Below, piece after piece: positions 54,305 through 63,124 of a stretch of 64,000 nt of DNA (position 1 is its first letter; every line of letters begins with the position of its first letter). This DNA comes from an uncultured Gelidibacter sp. (GTDB lineage: Bacteria; Bacteroidota; Bacteroidia; Flavobacteriales; Flavobacteriaceae), in NCBI RefSeq assembly GCF_947500795.1, contig NZ_CANMTE010000001.1, forward strand, positions 930,001 through 994,000, read 5' to 3'. The notes below the pieces were generated by a model. The model had not been told where the DNA came from. It made no database searches and saw only the letters and a program-made list of their open reading frames with translations. The translations under genes were made by a program, and so were the position numbers.

Positions 54305-56722
54305 ATGGCGAAGAAGAAAACCAAGACTAAAAGCAGCACTACAACCAAAACTAAAAAACCAAGCTTCAAACTTACAAGTCAACAAAAACTCATTTTTGGT
54401 AGCTTGTTAATGATTCTTGGCATTTTGCTTTCTATTGCCTTCCTATCATTTTTCTTCACTGGAAAAGCAGATCAAAGTACACTTACAGAAATTGGTACGC
54501 GCGAGGTTGTTGCCGAGAACTGGCTTAATAAATTAGGCGCTTGGGTAAGCGACTTTTTCATTATGAAAGGCTTCGGTGTAGGGTCCTTTATATTTGCTGG
54601 ACTCGTATTTCTTTCGGGAATTTATGTCACTTTAGATATCAATAAAGCAAAACTAAGAAGCAATTGGATTTGGGGAACATTAAGTGCCATTTGGATGTCC
54701 ATTTTCTTCGGTTTCTTTGCTCACAAATACGACGCACTTGGCGGTACGATTGGCTTTGAAATGAATTCCTTTATTCAAGATTATATTGGGATTATAGGCA
54801 CCGCCCTCCTACTCTTTTTCGGATTGATCATTTACGCTGCTGTTAAATTCAAATTGACGGGCGAAGCGATTGTCAATTTTTTCAAATCGGCCAAAAAAGA
54901 CATTGCATCGGATTATGACACGGATTCACCATCTAAAGAATCCTATACCGCTCTAGATAATGATTTAACTGCAGAAGCAGAAGATATCAAGGCCGCTTTC
55001 GATTTAAAACCAGCAAAACAAAAGGAATACGTTGAACCCGTTAAGCCCAAGCCGCAACCTGAAGCTCCTGTAACCGTACCAAGTCTTAATATAGAAGTTC
55101 CGCAAGCCAAAAAAGAGCCTGTTGAAATTGAAGAAGTGGCTATGGAAGTTGAGCATGTTGCTGAAGAAGCTTCTGAAAGCGATAATCTTTCCGATAGATT
55201 GGTGGCCGATTTCGGGAAATTTGATCCGACGCTTGAATTGAGTAAATATCAATTCCCTCCTTTAGATCTCCTTAAAAAATATGATTCTGAAGGCATCACC
55301 ATCGATCAAGATGAGCTTGAGGAAAATAAAAATCGAATTGTTGAAACGCTTAACAATTACAATATTGGTATCAGCAGCATTAAAGCGACTATTGGCCCAA
55401 CAGTCACCTTATATGAGATTGTTCCTAATGCTGGTGTCCGCATCTCAAAAATCAAGAATTTAGAAGACGATATTGCTTTATCATTAGCCGCTTTGGGGAT
55501 TCGTATTATTGCGCCAATTCCGGGAAAAGGAACTATTGGTATTGAAGTCCCTAATAAAAACTCGACCATCGTTTCGATGCGCTCGGTTATCGCCTCACAA
55601 AAATTCCAGAAATCAGAGATGGAATTGCCAATTGCTTTTGGGAAAACCATTAGCAATGAAACTTTTGTGGTCGATTTAGCAAAAATGCCGCATTTATTGA
55701 TGGCTGGAGCAACTGGTCAAGGTAAATCTGTAGGTTTAAATGCCGTATTAACGTCGCTACTTTACAAAAAACATCCTGCAGAAGTGAAGTTTGTTTTGGT
55801 CGATCCTAAAAAAGTGGAGCTTACTTTATTCAATAAAATTGAGCGCCATTATTTAGCAAAATTACCAGATAGTGAGGATGCAATTATCACTGACAACACT
55901 AAGGTGATCAATACGTTGAATTCGTTGTGTATTGAGATGGATAACAGGTATGAGATGTTGAAAAATGCCATGTGCCGTAACATTAAAGAGTACAACGATA
56001 AATTTAGAGCACGTAAACTCAATCCTGAAGAAGGGCATCAATTTTTACCATATATCGTACTTGTTGTGGACGAGTTTGCTGATTTGATTATGACGGCGGG
56101 GAAAGAAGTTGAAACGCCTATCGCTCGTTTGGCGCAATTAGCACGTGCTATTGGTATTCACTTAATTATTGCCACCCAAAGACCATCTGTAAACGTTATT
56201 ACGGGAATTATTAAAGCGAATTTCCCTGCACGACTTGCATTTAGGGTGACATCAAAAATCGATTCAAGAACTATTTTAGATAATTCTGGTGCGGATCAAT
56301 TAATTGGTCGTGGAGATATGTTATTTACACAAGGAAACGAATTGACTCGTATTCAGTGTGCATTTGTTGATACCCCAGAAGTGGAAATAATCACAGAATA
56401 TATCGGAAATCAGAAAGCTTATCCAGACGCTTATTTGCTCCCAGAATATGTTGGTGAAGAGAATGGCACAAGTCTTGATGTAGACATATCCGACAGAGAT
56501 AAACTGTTTAGAGAAGCCGCTGAAGTTATCGTAACAGCACAGCAAGGATCGGCTTCTTTATTGCAACGTAAATTGAAATTAGGGTACAATAGAGCGGGTC
56601 GATTGATTGACCAATTGGAAGCTGCCGGAATTGTTGGACAATTTGAAGGCAGTAAGGCACGACAAGTGTTGGTTCCAGATTTGGTAGCTTTAGATCAACT
56701 ATTGGCCAATGAAATTCAATAA
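54305..56722 (+). CDS. ftsK: DNA translocase FtsK
   Basis: FtsK pumps chromosome ends through the closing septum and supports dimer resolution at dif. The 805 residues have a lysine-rich N-terminus, four membrane helices (about 30-180), a short linker (about 190-310), the alpha/beta motor with Walker A GATGQGKS (468-475) and Walker B VLVVDEFADL, and the C-terminal gamma domain (about 735-800, SASLLQRKLKLGYNRAGRLIDQLE) that reads KOPS-like sequences. The short linker is usual in Bacteroidetes. It begins a same-strand run with lolA, lptF/G and ribB. Confidence 0.97.
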   Translation: MAKKKTKTKSSTTTKTKKPSFKLTSQQKLIFGSLLMILGILLSIAFLSFFFTGKADQSTLTEIGTREVVAENWLNKLGAWVSDFFIMKGFGVGSFIFAGLVFLSGIYVTLDINKAKLRSNWIWGTLSAIWMSIFFGFFAHKYDALGGTIGFEMNSFIQDYIGIIGTALLLFFGLIIYAAVKFKLTGEAIVNFFKSAKKDIASDYDTDSPSKESYTALDNDLTAEAEDIKAAFDLKPAKQKEYVEPVKPKPQPEAPVTVPSLNIEVPQAKKEPVEIEEVAMEVEHVAEEASESDNLSDRLVADFGKFDPTLELSKYQFPPLDLLKKYDSEGITIDQDELEENKNRIVETLNNYNIGISSIKATIGPTVTLYEIVPNAGVRISKIKNLEDDIALSLAALGIRIIAPIPGKGTIGIEVPNKNSTIVSMRSVIASQKFQKSEMELPIAFGKTISNETFVVDLAKMPHLLMAGATGQGKSVGLNAVLTSLLYKKHPAEVKFVLVDPKKVELTLFNKIERHYLAKLPDSEDAIITDNTKVINTLNSLCIEMDNRYEMLKNAMCRNIKEYNDKFRARKLNPEEGHQFLPYIVLVVDEFADLIMTAGKEVETPIARLAQLARAIGIHLIIATQRPSVNVITGIIKANFPARLAFRVTSKIDSRTILDNSGADQLIGRGDMLFTQGNELTRIQCAFVDTPEVEIITEYIGNQKAYPDAYLLPEYVGEENGTSLDVDISDRDKLFREAAEVIVTAQQGSASLLQRKLKLGYNRAGRLIDQLEAAGIVGQFEGSKARQVLVPDLVALDQLLANEIQ

Positions 56723-56773
56723 TACGTTTCATAACAGCATTAAATCAGATAAAGGATTTTAAAAAACAGAATA

Positions 56774-57415
56774 ATGAAAAAACTATTTGTATTAGCGATT
56801 GCCTTATTAACATTTTCAACCTACGCTCAAGACGCAGCAAAAGCAAAAGTCTTGTTGAATGAAGTGAATGCTAAAGTTAAAGGCTACCAGAACATCGGAA
56901 TTGATTTTAAATATGTTCTTAAAAATACGAGCGAGAATATCAATCAAGAAACCCGTGGTGACGTGGTCATTGAAGGAGACAAGTATTTATTGAATATCCT
57001 TGGTGTGACACGTATTTATGATGGAAAAACACTTTACACCGTCAATCCTGAGGATGAAGAGGTGACTATTTCGAAGAACAACACAGAAGACGAGAACACC
57101 ATTACACCTAGCAAAATGCTATCCTTTTATAAAGAAGGCTACAACTACGCGATGGACATTGTTCAAAATGTAAATGGCCGTAAAATTCAGTATGTAAAAT
57201 TGACACCAATAGATACAAAATCTGAAATTAAGCACGTGTTATTGGGGATTGATGCACAGACAAAACACATTTATAATTTGATAGAAGTAGGCAAAAACGG
57301 CACACAAACTACTTTAACTGTAAATAGTTTTAAAACTAATGAGCCTATTTCAAAAACCTTATTTACTTTTGACGCCAATAAGTACAAGGGCTATTATATC
57401 AATAAGCTCGACTAG
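56774..57415 (+). CDS. lolA: Outer membrane lipoprotein carrier protein LolA
   Basis: LolA shuttles lipoproteins across the periplasm. The 213-residue protein has a cleavable signal peptide (MKKLFVLAIALLTFSTYAQ) and the half-barrel strand pattern of the family (NIGIDFKYVLKNTS, GDVVIEGDKYLLNILGVTRIYDGKTLYTVNPEDEEVTIS, TLTVNSFKTNEPISKTLFTFDANKY). It lies 51 bases after ftsK and 16 bases before the LptF/G gene, so it is probably co-transcribed with them. The Bacteroidetes members are diverged from E. coli LolA, but the domain is clear. Confidence 0.88.
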   Translation: MKKLFVLAIALLTFSTYAQDAAKAKVLLNEVNAKVKGYQNIGIDFKYVLKNTSENINQETRGDVVIEGDKYLLNILGVTRIYDGKTLYTVNPEDEEVTISKNNTEDENTITPSKMLSFYKEGYNYAMDIVQNVNGRKIQYVKLTPIDTKSEIKHVLLGIDAQTKHIYNLIEVGKNGTQTTLTVNSFKTNEPISKTLFTFDANKYKGYYINKLD

Positions 57416-57431
57416 ATAAGGCGTACACTTT

Positions 57432-59480
57432 ATGAAAATACTGGATAGGTATATACTTAAGACCTACTTGAAAACATTTTTGAGCGTGTTTATTATACTC
57501 ATGCTCATTTTTGTTTTACAAGCTGTTTGGCTTTATATTTCAGAATTGGCAGGAAAAGATTTGGACATAGATGTCATCTTCAAATTCCTCCTCTACATTA
57601 CACCTACCCTAATCCCATTAATCTTACCACTGACCATCTTATTGGTTTCCATTATGGTATTCGGCAGTTTTGCTGAAAACTATGAGTTTGCCGCTATGAA
57701 ATCGACTGGGATTTCATTGCAACGCGCCATGAGAGGCCTCAGTATCTTTATTGTTTTACTTTCCGTAACAACCTTTTTATTTGCTAATAATGTTATTCCG
57801 TGGGCAGAATTCAATGCCTATAATCTGCGAAAAAACATTGCTAAGGTAAAACCTCAAATGGCCATTGCCGAAGGTCAGTTTAATGAACTTGGCGATTTCA
57901 ATATTAAGGTGGATAAAAAAAGTGGCGACCGCGGGCAGTTTTTATCTAAAGTGATTATGCACCAAGCCAAAAGTAACAGACCAGGAAATTACACGGTCAT
58001 TATTGCTGACTCTGGCGAATTGAAAAGTAGTCCAACTTCCAATATTCTTCAATTAGTATTGTTTAACGGGAACTATTACGAGGAAATCTACAGTAAGAAG
58101 CCTAAGGAAATTGAGAAAAAACCACATGCCAAGAGCTATTTTGAGACCTACACGATGAATGTAGATCTTGAAGCTTTAAATGATGTGGATTTAGATGAGA
58201 AAACCTATACCACCCGATATAATATGTTGGATGTTAGCGGACTTAATTACACCATAGATAGTTTGTATAATAACAAATCTGTTGAATATAAAAACTTCGC
58301 ACAGACGTTGTATACCAGAACTTCTATCAGCACGATTAATTCCAACCTACTTCCTGATAGAAAGATAATTCCAGAAACCGTCCCAGAATCAGACAGTATT
58401 TCGAACAAGGACACAACTCCAACTAAAGTAGTTCCTTTTGAAGGTAACGTCACTGATCTTTATGACACTAAGACCAAGCTGCAATTAATAAATTTGGCTT
58501 TGAATACTGTTAATAGTACTTCCCAAATTATTGACACCAAAAAGCAATTTTTAGAGGTTTCAGAAAAGAACTTGAACAAACACCTTATCGCATTACATGA
58601 AAAGTATGTGTTAGGTTTTGCTTGTTTTATATTGTTCTTTGTGGGTGCACCCTTGGGCGCATTAATACGCAAAGGCGGAATCGGATTGCCATTGGTTATT
58701 GCCATCCTCCTATTCCTTACCTATCATTTTATAGGGATATTTGCCAAAAACAGTGCTGAGGACGGAACTTTGAATCCGATATTAGCCACTTGGCTTTCCA
58801 CATTAATTATGCTGCCGCTCGGCGTTTACCTTACCACACGTGCCACTAACGATAAAGGTCTGTTCGATTTTGACAGTTATCTCAATCCGATTAAGAACTT
58901 CTTAAATCTACGTCCTAAAAACTCCGTTATGGTTGATGGCGAATTGGTGCAATATAGTTTTCTGGATGGTTATAACAATGAAAAGTTAATCGACATCATC
59001 AAGAATCACGATGCATTGGATTTTGATAAAAGCGTAAAACCATTCGCCTTAAATCAATTATTAAAGCGCAATCAAAGTATTGAAGACCTTCAAAAGCAGG
59101 GTATCGATATCAACGACACCTTTATCAACTCCCAAAAAAAAGCGACAGACACTATAGGGTATTCTAAGTTTGCGGTTACTTTCTATTGTACAGGAATCGC
59201 ATTGATTGTTGTACACTTTATTCTTAAAAATAATGGACTTCCTGAAATAGCGAATTCGGCTAAAGATTTAGGCTTCATTTCCCTTTTAGTGTATGCGTTA
59301 TATTATGTTGTGACGTTCATTAAAGCCACGGCATTCTATAAACATCTTGGCTTAAACATCAAACCTTTAAACCCATTATTAATGCTCATCGGACTTCCAT
59401 TTTATGGCGTGTCCCACTTTTTACTCAAAAATAAAATCAAAGAAGACTTAGATAGAAGCGCTATCCTAAATGTAAAATAA
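57432..59480 (+). CDS. LptF/LptG family lipopolysaccharide export permease
   Basis: This is an inner-membrane permease of the LPS export complex, 682 residues. The N-terminal three-helix block with DRYILKTYLKTFLSVFIILMLIF, the periplasmic domain of about 250 residues, and the second membrane block FACFILFFVGAPLGALIRKGGIGLPL (near 395-420) are typical. An extra C-terminal part (about 480-682) with further hydrophobic segments is longer than E. coli LptF or LptG (about 360) but usual in this phylum. Whether it is F or G cannot be decided. It is between lolA and ribB in one run. Confidence 0.9.
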   Translation: MKILDRYILKTYLKTFLSVFIILMLIFVLQAVWLYISELAGKDLDIDVIFKFLLYITPTLIPLILPLTILLVSIMVFGSFAENYEFAAMKSTGISLQRAMRGLSIFIVLLSVTTFLFANNVIPWAEFNAYNLRKNIAKVKPQMAIAEGQFNELGDFNIKVDKKSGDRGQFLSKVIMHQAKSNRPGNYTVIIADSGELKSSPTSNILQLVLFNGNYYEEIYSKKPKEIEKKPHAKSYFETYTMNVDLEALNDVDLDEKTYTTRYNMLDVSGLNYTIDSLYNNKSVEYKNFAQTLYTRTSISTINSNLLPDRKIIPETVPESDSISNKDTTPTKVVPFEGNVTDLYDTKTKLQLINLALNTVNSTSQIIDTKKQFLEVSEKNLNKHLIALHEKYVLGFACFILFFVGAPLGALIRKGGIGLPLVIAILLFLTYHFIGIFAKNSAEDGTLNPILATWLSTLIMLPLGVYLTTRATNDKGLFDFDSYLNPIKNFLNLRPKNSVMVDGELVQYSFLDGYNNEKLIDIIKNHDALDFDKSVKPFALNQLLKRNQSIEDLQKQGIDINDTFINSQKKATDTIGYSKFAVTFYCTGIALIVVHFILKNNGLPEIANSAKDLGFISLLVYALYYVVTFIKATAFYKHLGLNIKPLNPLLMLIGLPFYGVSHFLLKNKIKEDLDRSAILNVK

Positions 59481-59484
59481 GCCA

Positions 59485-59492
59485 TATCTTTG
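59485..59492 (+). promoter_or_regulatory. Flavobacterial -7 element before ribB
   Basis: TATCTTTG matches TAnnTTTG and ends 19 bases before the ribB ATG, directly after the LptF/G stop codon. No clear -33 TTG is seen, so read-through from the operon may also feed ribB. Confidence 0.45.
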
Positions 59493-59511
59493 CATATAAT
59501 TTCAAAAAAAC

Positions 59512-60660
59512 ATGACTACAAGTACATACACATCACCAATAACGTTACATACCATTGAGGAAGCCATTGAGGATATCAAGAAGGGTAAAGTCATAATTGT
59601 TGTAGATGATGCCGATAGAGAAAATGAAGGTGATTTTGTAGCCGCTGCAGAAATGGTAACGCCAGAAATGATCAATTTCATGGCCACCCATGGTCGCGGA
59701 TTAATTTGTACACCCCTAACTGAAAAGCGTTGTAAGGAGTTGGATTTACATCCGATGGTACACAACAATACAGATCCGATGGAGACTGCGTTTACCGTTT
59801 CGGTAGATTTACGAGGAAATGGAGTGACCACAGGAATATCAGCAAGTGATAGAGCTAAAACAGTGAAAGCACTTATTGATTCAGATACCAAACCTCACGA
59901 TTTAGGTCGCCCTGGCCATATCTTTCCACTGGTAGCAAAACAAGGCGGTGTTTTAAGACGTACAGGACATACTGAAGCTGCAATAGATTTCGCACGATTA
60001 GCGGGCTTAAAACCTGCTGGAGTGATTGTGGAAATCATGAATGAAGATGGTACAATGGCACGTTTGCCACAATTAATGAAAGTTGCTGAGAAATTTGACC
60101 TTAAGATTGTCTCTATTGAAGATCTTGTGGCCTATAGAATGCAACACGACTCTTTAATTGAAAAGAAAGAGGATTTTGAAATTGTGACGCGTTTTGGAAA
60201 ATTCAGATTGAGAGCTTACCAACAAACCACCAATAGCCAGGTGCACATTGCACTTACCAAAGGTGCTTGGAAAACGAATGAACCGGTGTTAACCAGAGTG
60301 AATTCAACTTTGGTAAACAATGATGTTTTAGGGACACTAACCAATAACGCGGATAAGAAGTTGGATAACATGTTCAAGTTGATTAATGAGGAAGGCAAAG
60401 GCGCCATTCTTTTCATCAATCAGCAACACCAATCTACCGACTTATTAAACCGTTTAAAAACGTTAAGACAAGGCCAGAATCACACCGATGTTATCAAGGC
60501 ACCGAGCATTGCCATGGACAATAAAGATTTTGGAATTGGCGCTCAAATTCTACACGATTTAAACATTCATAAACTACTTATAATGTCCAATAGCGAACAT
60601 ACAAAACGTGTTGGGATTATAGGTTATGGATTGGAAATTGTGGACTACATGACGTACTAA
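59512..60660 (+). CDS. ribB: 3,4-dihydroxy-2-butanone-4-phosphate synthase with degenerate GTP cyclohydrolase II half
   Basis: This is a 382-residue bifunctional-looking riboflavin protein of RibBA layout, of which only the first half appears active. The RibB domain (about 1-205) has DDADRENEGDFVAAAE, THGRGLICTPL and the GHIFPLVAKQGGV block with acidic metal ligands, so it should make 3,4-dihydroxy-2-butanone-4-phosphate from ribulose-5-phosphate. The C-terminal half keeps the RibA fold (VLTRVNSTLVNNDVLGTL, DFGIGAQILHDL, GYGLEIV) but lacks the three zinc cysteines and the GRGIGL loop of GTP cyclohydrolase II. A separate RibA must therefore exist elsewhere. It stands last in the ftsK run with its own -7 element. 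Confidence 0.92.
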   Translation: MTTSTYTSPITLHTIEEAIEDIKKGKVIIVVDDADRENEGDFVAAAEMVTPEMINFMATHGRGLICTPLTEKRCKELDLHPMVHNNTDPMETAFTVSVDLRGNGVTTGISASDRAKTVKALIDSDTKPHDLGRPGHIFPLVAKQGGVLRRTGHTEAAIDFARLAGLKPAGVIVEIMNEDGTMARLPQLMKVAEKFDLKIVSIEDLVAYRMQHDSLIEKKEDFEIVTRFGKFRLRAYQQTTNSQVHIALTKGAWKTNEPVLTRVNSTLVNNDVLGTLTNNADKKLDNMFKLINEEGKGAILFINQQHQSTDLLNRLKTLRQGQNHTDVIKAPSIAMDNKDFGIGAQILHDLNIHKLLIMSNSEHTKRVGIIGYGLEIVDYMTY

Positions 60661-60886
60661 TTCTTAGTGCAAAATACCTTACCCGAGTATTAAATAAAAG
60701 TGATTCCTAGTTTGAATTTGCAATTTTGCAAGTTCAAACTAGCGCTTCATTGTGCCCTATAAGTTTCAATAATTTATCTGATAGGTTATGAAAAAAGGTC
60801 ACAACCTAAAAGCAAAATAGCTTCAACTATTATCAATAAAAAATTGAAATCAAATACTTATCAATCAGCAACTTGGTTGTATTTAT

Positions 60887-62080
60887 CTAAATTGAAGATT
60901 TAATGATTTCCACCATCTTTTGAGCGCGTTGCAGCACTTCTTCTTCCGTCCACGACAGCTTTATGAGACACGAAATATTTCGCCCTATAAAGTGATCCGA
61001 CTGATCGAAAGTTTTGGTTTCAAGATACGTCAAACCATCCTTTATTTCTTTTGAAATTGGGAACAAACTTTTAACATTTTTTAGATGGTCCCACTTGCGC
61101 ACGTAGTGCCAATTGTTATCAAAATAATGAAAACAACCATCAACCCCACCTTCTTTTAAATTCTTAGAAGCGATACGTGCAGTTTCCAAATCAGGAAGGA
61201 AAAAATTCAAAAATGCATAGCTTTCTTCACCTCCATCAGGTACCGTTCTAAAGGTTACTTCTGGTAGTTCCGAAAGTGCATTTCTTAATACTGTATAATT
61301 TTTCTTTTGGATGGCTAAAAAGTCAGGTAAGCGTCTTACTTGCGCCAACCCAACAGCGGCATGAAGTTCTGAAATCCTAAAATTATAACCTAAAAACGGA
61401 TGCCCTTCAGCACCTCTATCGTTTCCTTCATGGTCATGTCCGTGATCAGAATAGTGGTCTGCATTAACATAGTAATCCTTATTATTGGTGATAACGGCAC
61501 CGCCCTCTCCACTTGTAATGGTTTTAACAAAATCGAATGAAAAACACCCTAAATGGCCAATCGTACCAAGTGCCTTTCCTTTATAAGTAGCACCAATGGC
61601 CTGACAAGCGTCCTCAATTAGAATTAAATCATGTTCCGAACTGATTTTTTGCAAAGCATCCATGTCGCCCATACTACCACACATCTGAACCACCATAATG
61701 GCTTTGGTTTTGGACGTAATGGCATTTTTAACAGCCTTTGGATCGAGCGCTAAGGTATCATCAATATCAACCAACACCGGTATCGCTCCTACCATTAAAA
61801 TAGCTTCAAAACTCGCCACAAACGTGAACGACGGCATAATCACCTCGTCACCTGCACCAATACCTGAGGCTGCAAGCGCGACAGAAACTGCTGCTGTACC
61901 ACTAGATACCAATTGGACATATTCGGTTTTAAATGTTGATTGCAATTCCGCTTCCAGTTGCTTGGCCTTCCAATGTCCGTTACGCATGCCGTCAAAGCCG
62001 TAGCGCATCAGCACACCACTTTCTAAAACATCATTTACTTCTTTACGTTCAGCACTTCCAAATAATTCAAATCCTGGCAT
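60887..62080 (-). CDS. DegT/DnrJ/EryC1/StrS-type sugar aminotransferase
   Basis: This is a 397-residue PLP enzyme of the sugar aminotransferase family. The cofactor lysine lies in FSFDFVKTITSGEGGA (Lys186 from the ATG). The N-terminal loop SSGTAAVSVALAASGIGAGDEVIMPSFTF and VLVDID, and the EDACQAIGA block, are typical. Enzymes of this kind make amino sugars for surface polysaccharides or natural products. The frame has a TTG at 62089, but the ATG at 62080 (MPGFELFGSAERKEV) is chosen, and a TAAATTTG element lies upstream at 62105-62112. The gene stands alone rather than in a polysaccharide cluster. Confidence 0.88.
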   Translation of the reverse strand: MPGFELFGSAERKEVNDVLESGVLMRYGFDGMRNGHWKAKQLEAELQSTFKTEYVQLVSSGTAAVSVALAASGIGAGDEVIMPSFTFVASFEAILMVGAIPVLVDIDDTLALDPKAVKNAITSKTKAIMVVQMCGSMGDMDALQKISSEHDLILIEDACQAIGATYKGKALGTIGHLGCFSFDFVKTITSGEGGAVITNNKDYYVNADHYSDHGHDHEGNDRGAEGHPFLGYNFRISELHAAVGLAQVRRLPDFLAIQKKNYTVLRNALSELPEVTFRTVPDGGEESYAFLNFFLPDLETARIASKNLKEGGVDGCFHYFDNNWHYVRKWDHLKNVKSLFPISKEIKDGLTYLETKTFDQSDHFIGRNISCLIKLSWTEEEVLQRAQKMVEIIKSSI

Positions 62081-62104
62081 AGCAATCAAATATTATAATT
62101 AAAT

Positions 62105-62112
62105 CAAATTTA
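62105..62112 (-). promoter_or_regulatory. Flavobacterial -7 element before the DegT aminotransferase
   Basis: TAAATTTG on the minus strand fits TAnnTTTG, 24 bases before the ATG at 62080. No clear upstream TTG. Confidence 0.4.
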
Positions 62113-62144
62113 GTAATCTTAACTCTGTCTTTAAGTTTTAGGAA

Positions 62145-62774
62145 CTATAGTTCCAACACTGCATCATTCAGTTTTTTCCTAACTTTTTTGAAACCAGAAA
62201 ACATATCATCAGCAGCCCTATACCCTACTGGCAATAATAAAACAGATTTTAGTTCTTTTTCCTCAAGTTGCAATATCGCATCAAATTGCGCGCGATCAAA
62301 ACCTTCCATCGGACAGGAATCGATATGTTCTACAGCACAAACAGTCATTAAATTCCCAAGCGCAATATAAGCCTGTTTAATGGACCACTCCTGCTGTTGC
62401 TCCTGAGTCATGTTGGTCATCATCGATTTTAAGTCGTTCCTATAAGGCTCTAAGATGGTTTCAGGTGTATTCCTCAGCTCACTTACATTATTAAACAAAT
62501 CATCCACATCATCCGTGTTAATATGGTCTTTGATACACAGCACCAATAAATGCGACGCCTCAACAATTTGACGCTGGCCATAAGCCGCCGGCAACAATTT
62601 AGTGCGCAATGCTTCGTTCGAAACGATGAGCATTGAAATGGTTTGCAACCCAAAAGAGGTCGCGGTTAGGTTAAAAGCCTGTTTAAGGGTATGCAACTTC
62701 TGTTTGGTCAGAAGTTTGGTAGGGTCAAATTTTTTAGTTGCATAGCGCCACTGTAAACGTTCTATTATATCCAT
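62145..62774 (-). CDS. NfsB-like nitroreductase / NAD(P)H oxidoreductase
   Basis: This is a 209-residue FMN-dependent nitroreductase-fold enzyme. The N-terminal RWRYATKKFDPTK-like block (LQWRYATKKFD, near 8-18) holds the FMN phosphate contacts, and the middle TATSFGLQTISMLIVS and the C-terminal CPMEGFDRAQFDAILQL with SVLLLPVGYRAADD are typical of the NfsB branch. It should reduce quinones, nitroaromatics or similar compounds using NAD(P)H. It is upstream of the DegT gene on the same strand with a 64-base gap. Confidence 0.88.
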   Translation of the reverse strand: MDIIERLQWRYATKKFDPTKLLTKQKLHTLKQAFNLTATSFGLQTISMLIVSNEALRTKLLPAAYGQRQIVEASHLLVLCIKDHINTDDVDDLFNNVSELRNTPETILEPYRNDLKSMMTNMTQEQQQEWSIKQAYIALGNLMTVCAVEHIDSCPMEGFDRAQFDAILQLEEKELKSVLLLPVGYRAADDMFSGFKKVRKKLNDAVLEL

Positions 62775-62886
62775 TGGTAATCATTTCAAATTAAGACAAA
62801 AATAAGGGATGTGCTTTACAATTATAGTCCATTTTGATCATTAAATTCTATGGTGAAATTTATTTGATTAAAAAATTGTGATTTTA

Positions 62887-62918
62887 TTTGAAAGAATAAA
62901 AAAAGGGTTCTATATTTG
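62887..62918 (+). promoter_or_regulatory. Flavobacterial promoter of tRNA-Ser
   Basis: TTTG (62887-62890), 20 bases, then TATATTTG (62911-62918) gives both consensus halves. The mature tRNA begins 34 bases downstream. Confidence 0.75.
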
Positions 62919-62952
62919 CACCCGCATTCAGGGCATACCTGATGAGACACTC

Positions 62953-63037
62953 GGAGAAATGGCAGAGCGGTCGAATGCGGCAGTCTTGAAAACTGTTGAG
63001 GGTCACACCTCCGGGGGTTCGAATCCCTCTTTCTCCG
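62953..63037 (+). tRNA. tRNA-Ser(TGA)
   Basis: The 85-base sequence folds as a class II tRNA. The acceptor arm GGAGAAA (62953-62959) pairs with TTTCTCC (63030-63036) and the discriminator is G63037. The anticodon stem GCAGT / ACTGT encloses loop CTTGAAA, with anticodon TGA at 62987-62989 (reads UCA, UCG and similar). A long variable arm and the T-loop TTCGAAT follow, as expected for serine. The CCA end is not encoded (GCAA follows). A promoter precedes it and a terminator follows it. Confidence 0.96.
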
Positions 63038-63044
63038 CAAAAGG

Positions 63045-63075
63045 AAACCCACGACTTTTAGTCGTGGGTTTTTTA
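63045..63075 (+). terminator. Terminator of tRNA-Ser
   Basis: Perfect 11-bp arms AAACCCACGAC (63045-63055) and GTCGTGGGTTT (63061-63071) with a 5-base loop are followed by a T-run. Confidence 0.92.
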
Positions 63076-63124
63076 TTTATAGCAACGACTCAAGCCCCTT
63101 TAGCTTGAAGGAGTGGCTATAAAT
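63075..63124. repeat. Inverted repeat between the tRNA terminator and the 330-bp array
   Basis: ATTTATAGC (63075-63083) pairs with GCTATAAAT (63116-63124). The interior can also pair through CAAGC and GCTTG. It occurs only once and is not part of the repeated unit. Confidence 0.7.

Noticed and set aside
62878-63108. Open reading frames across the tRNA-Ser region on both strands
   Set aside because: They are translations of the tRNA gene, its promoter and terminator, with no protein-like features.
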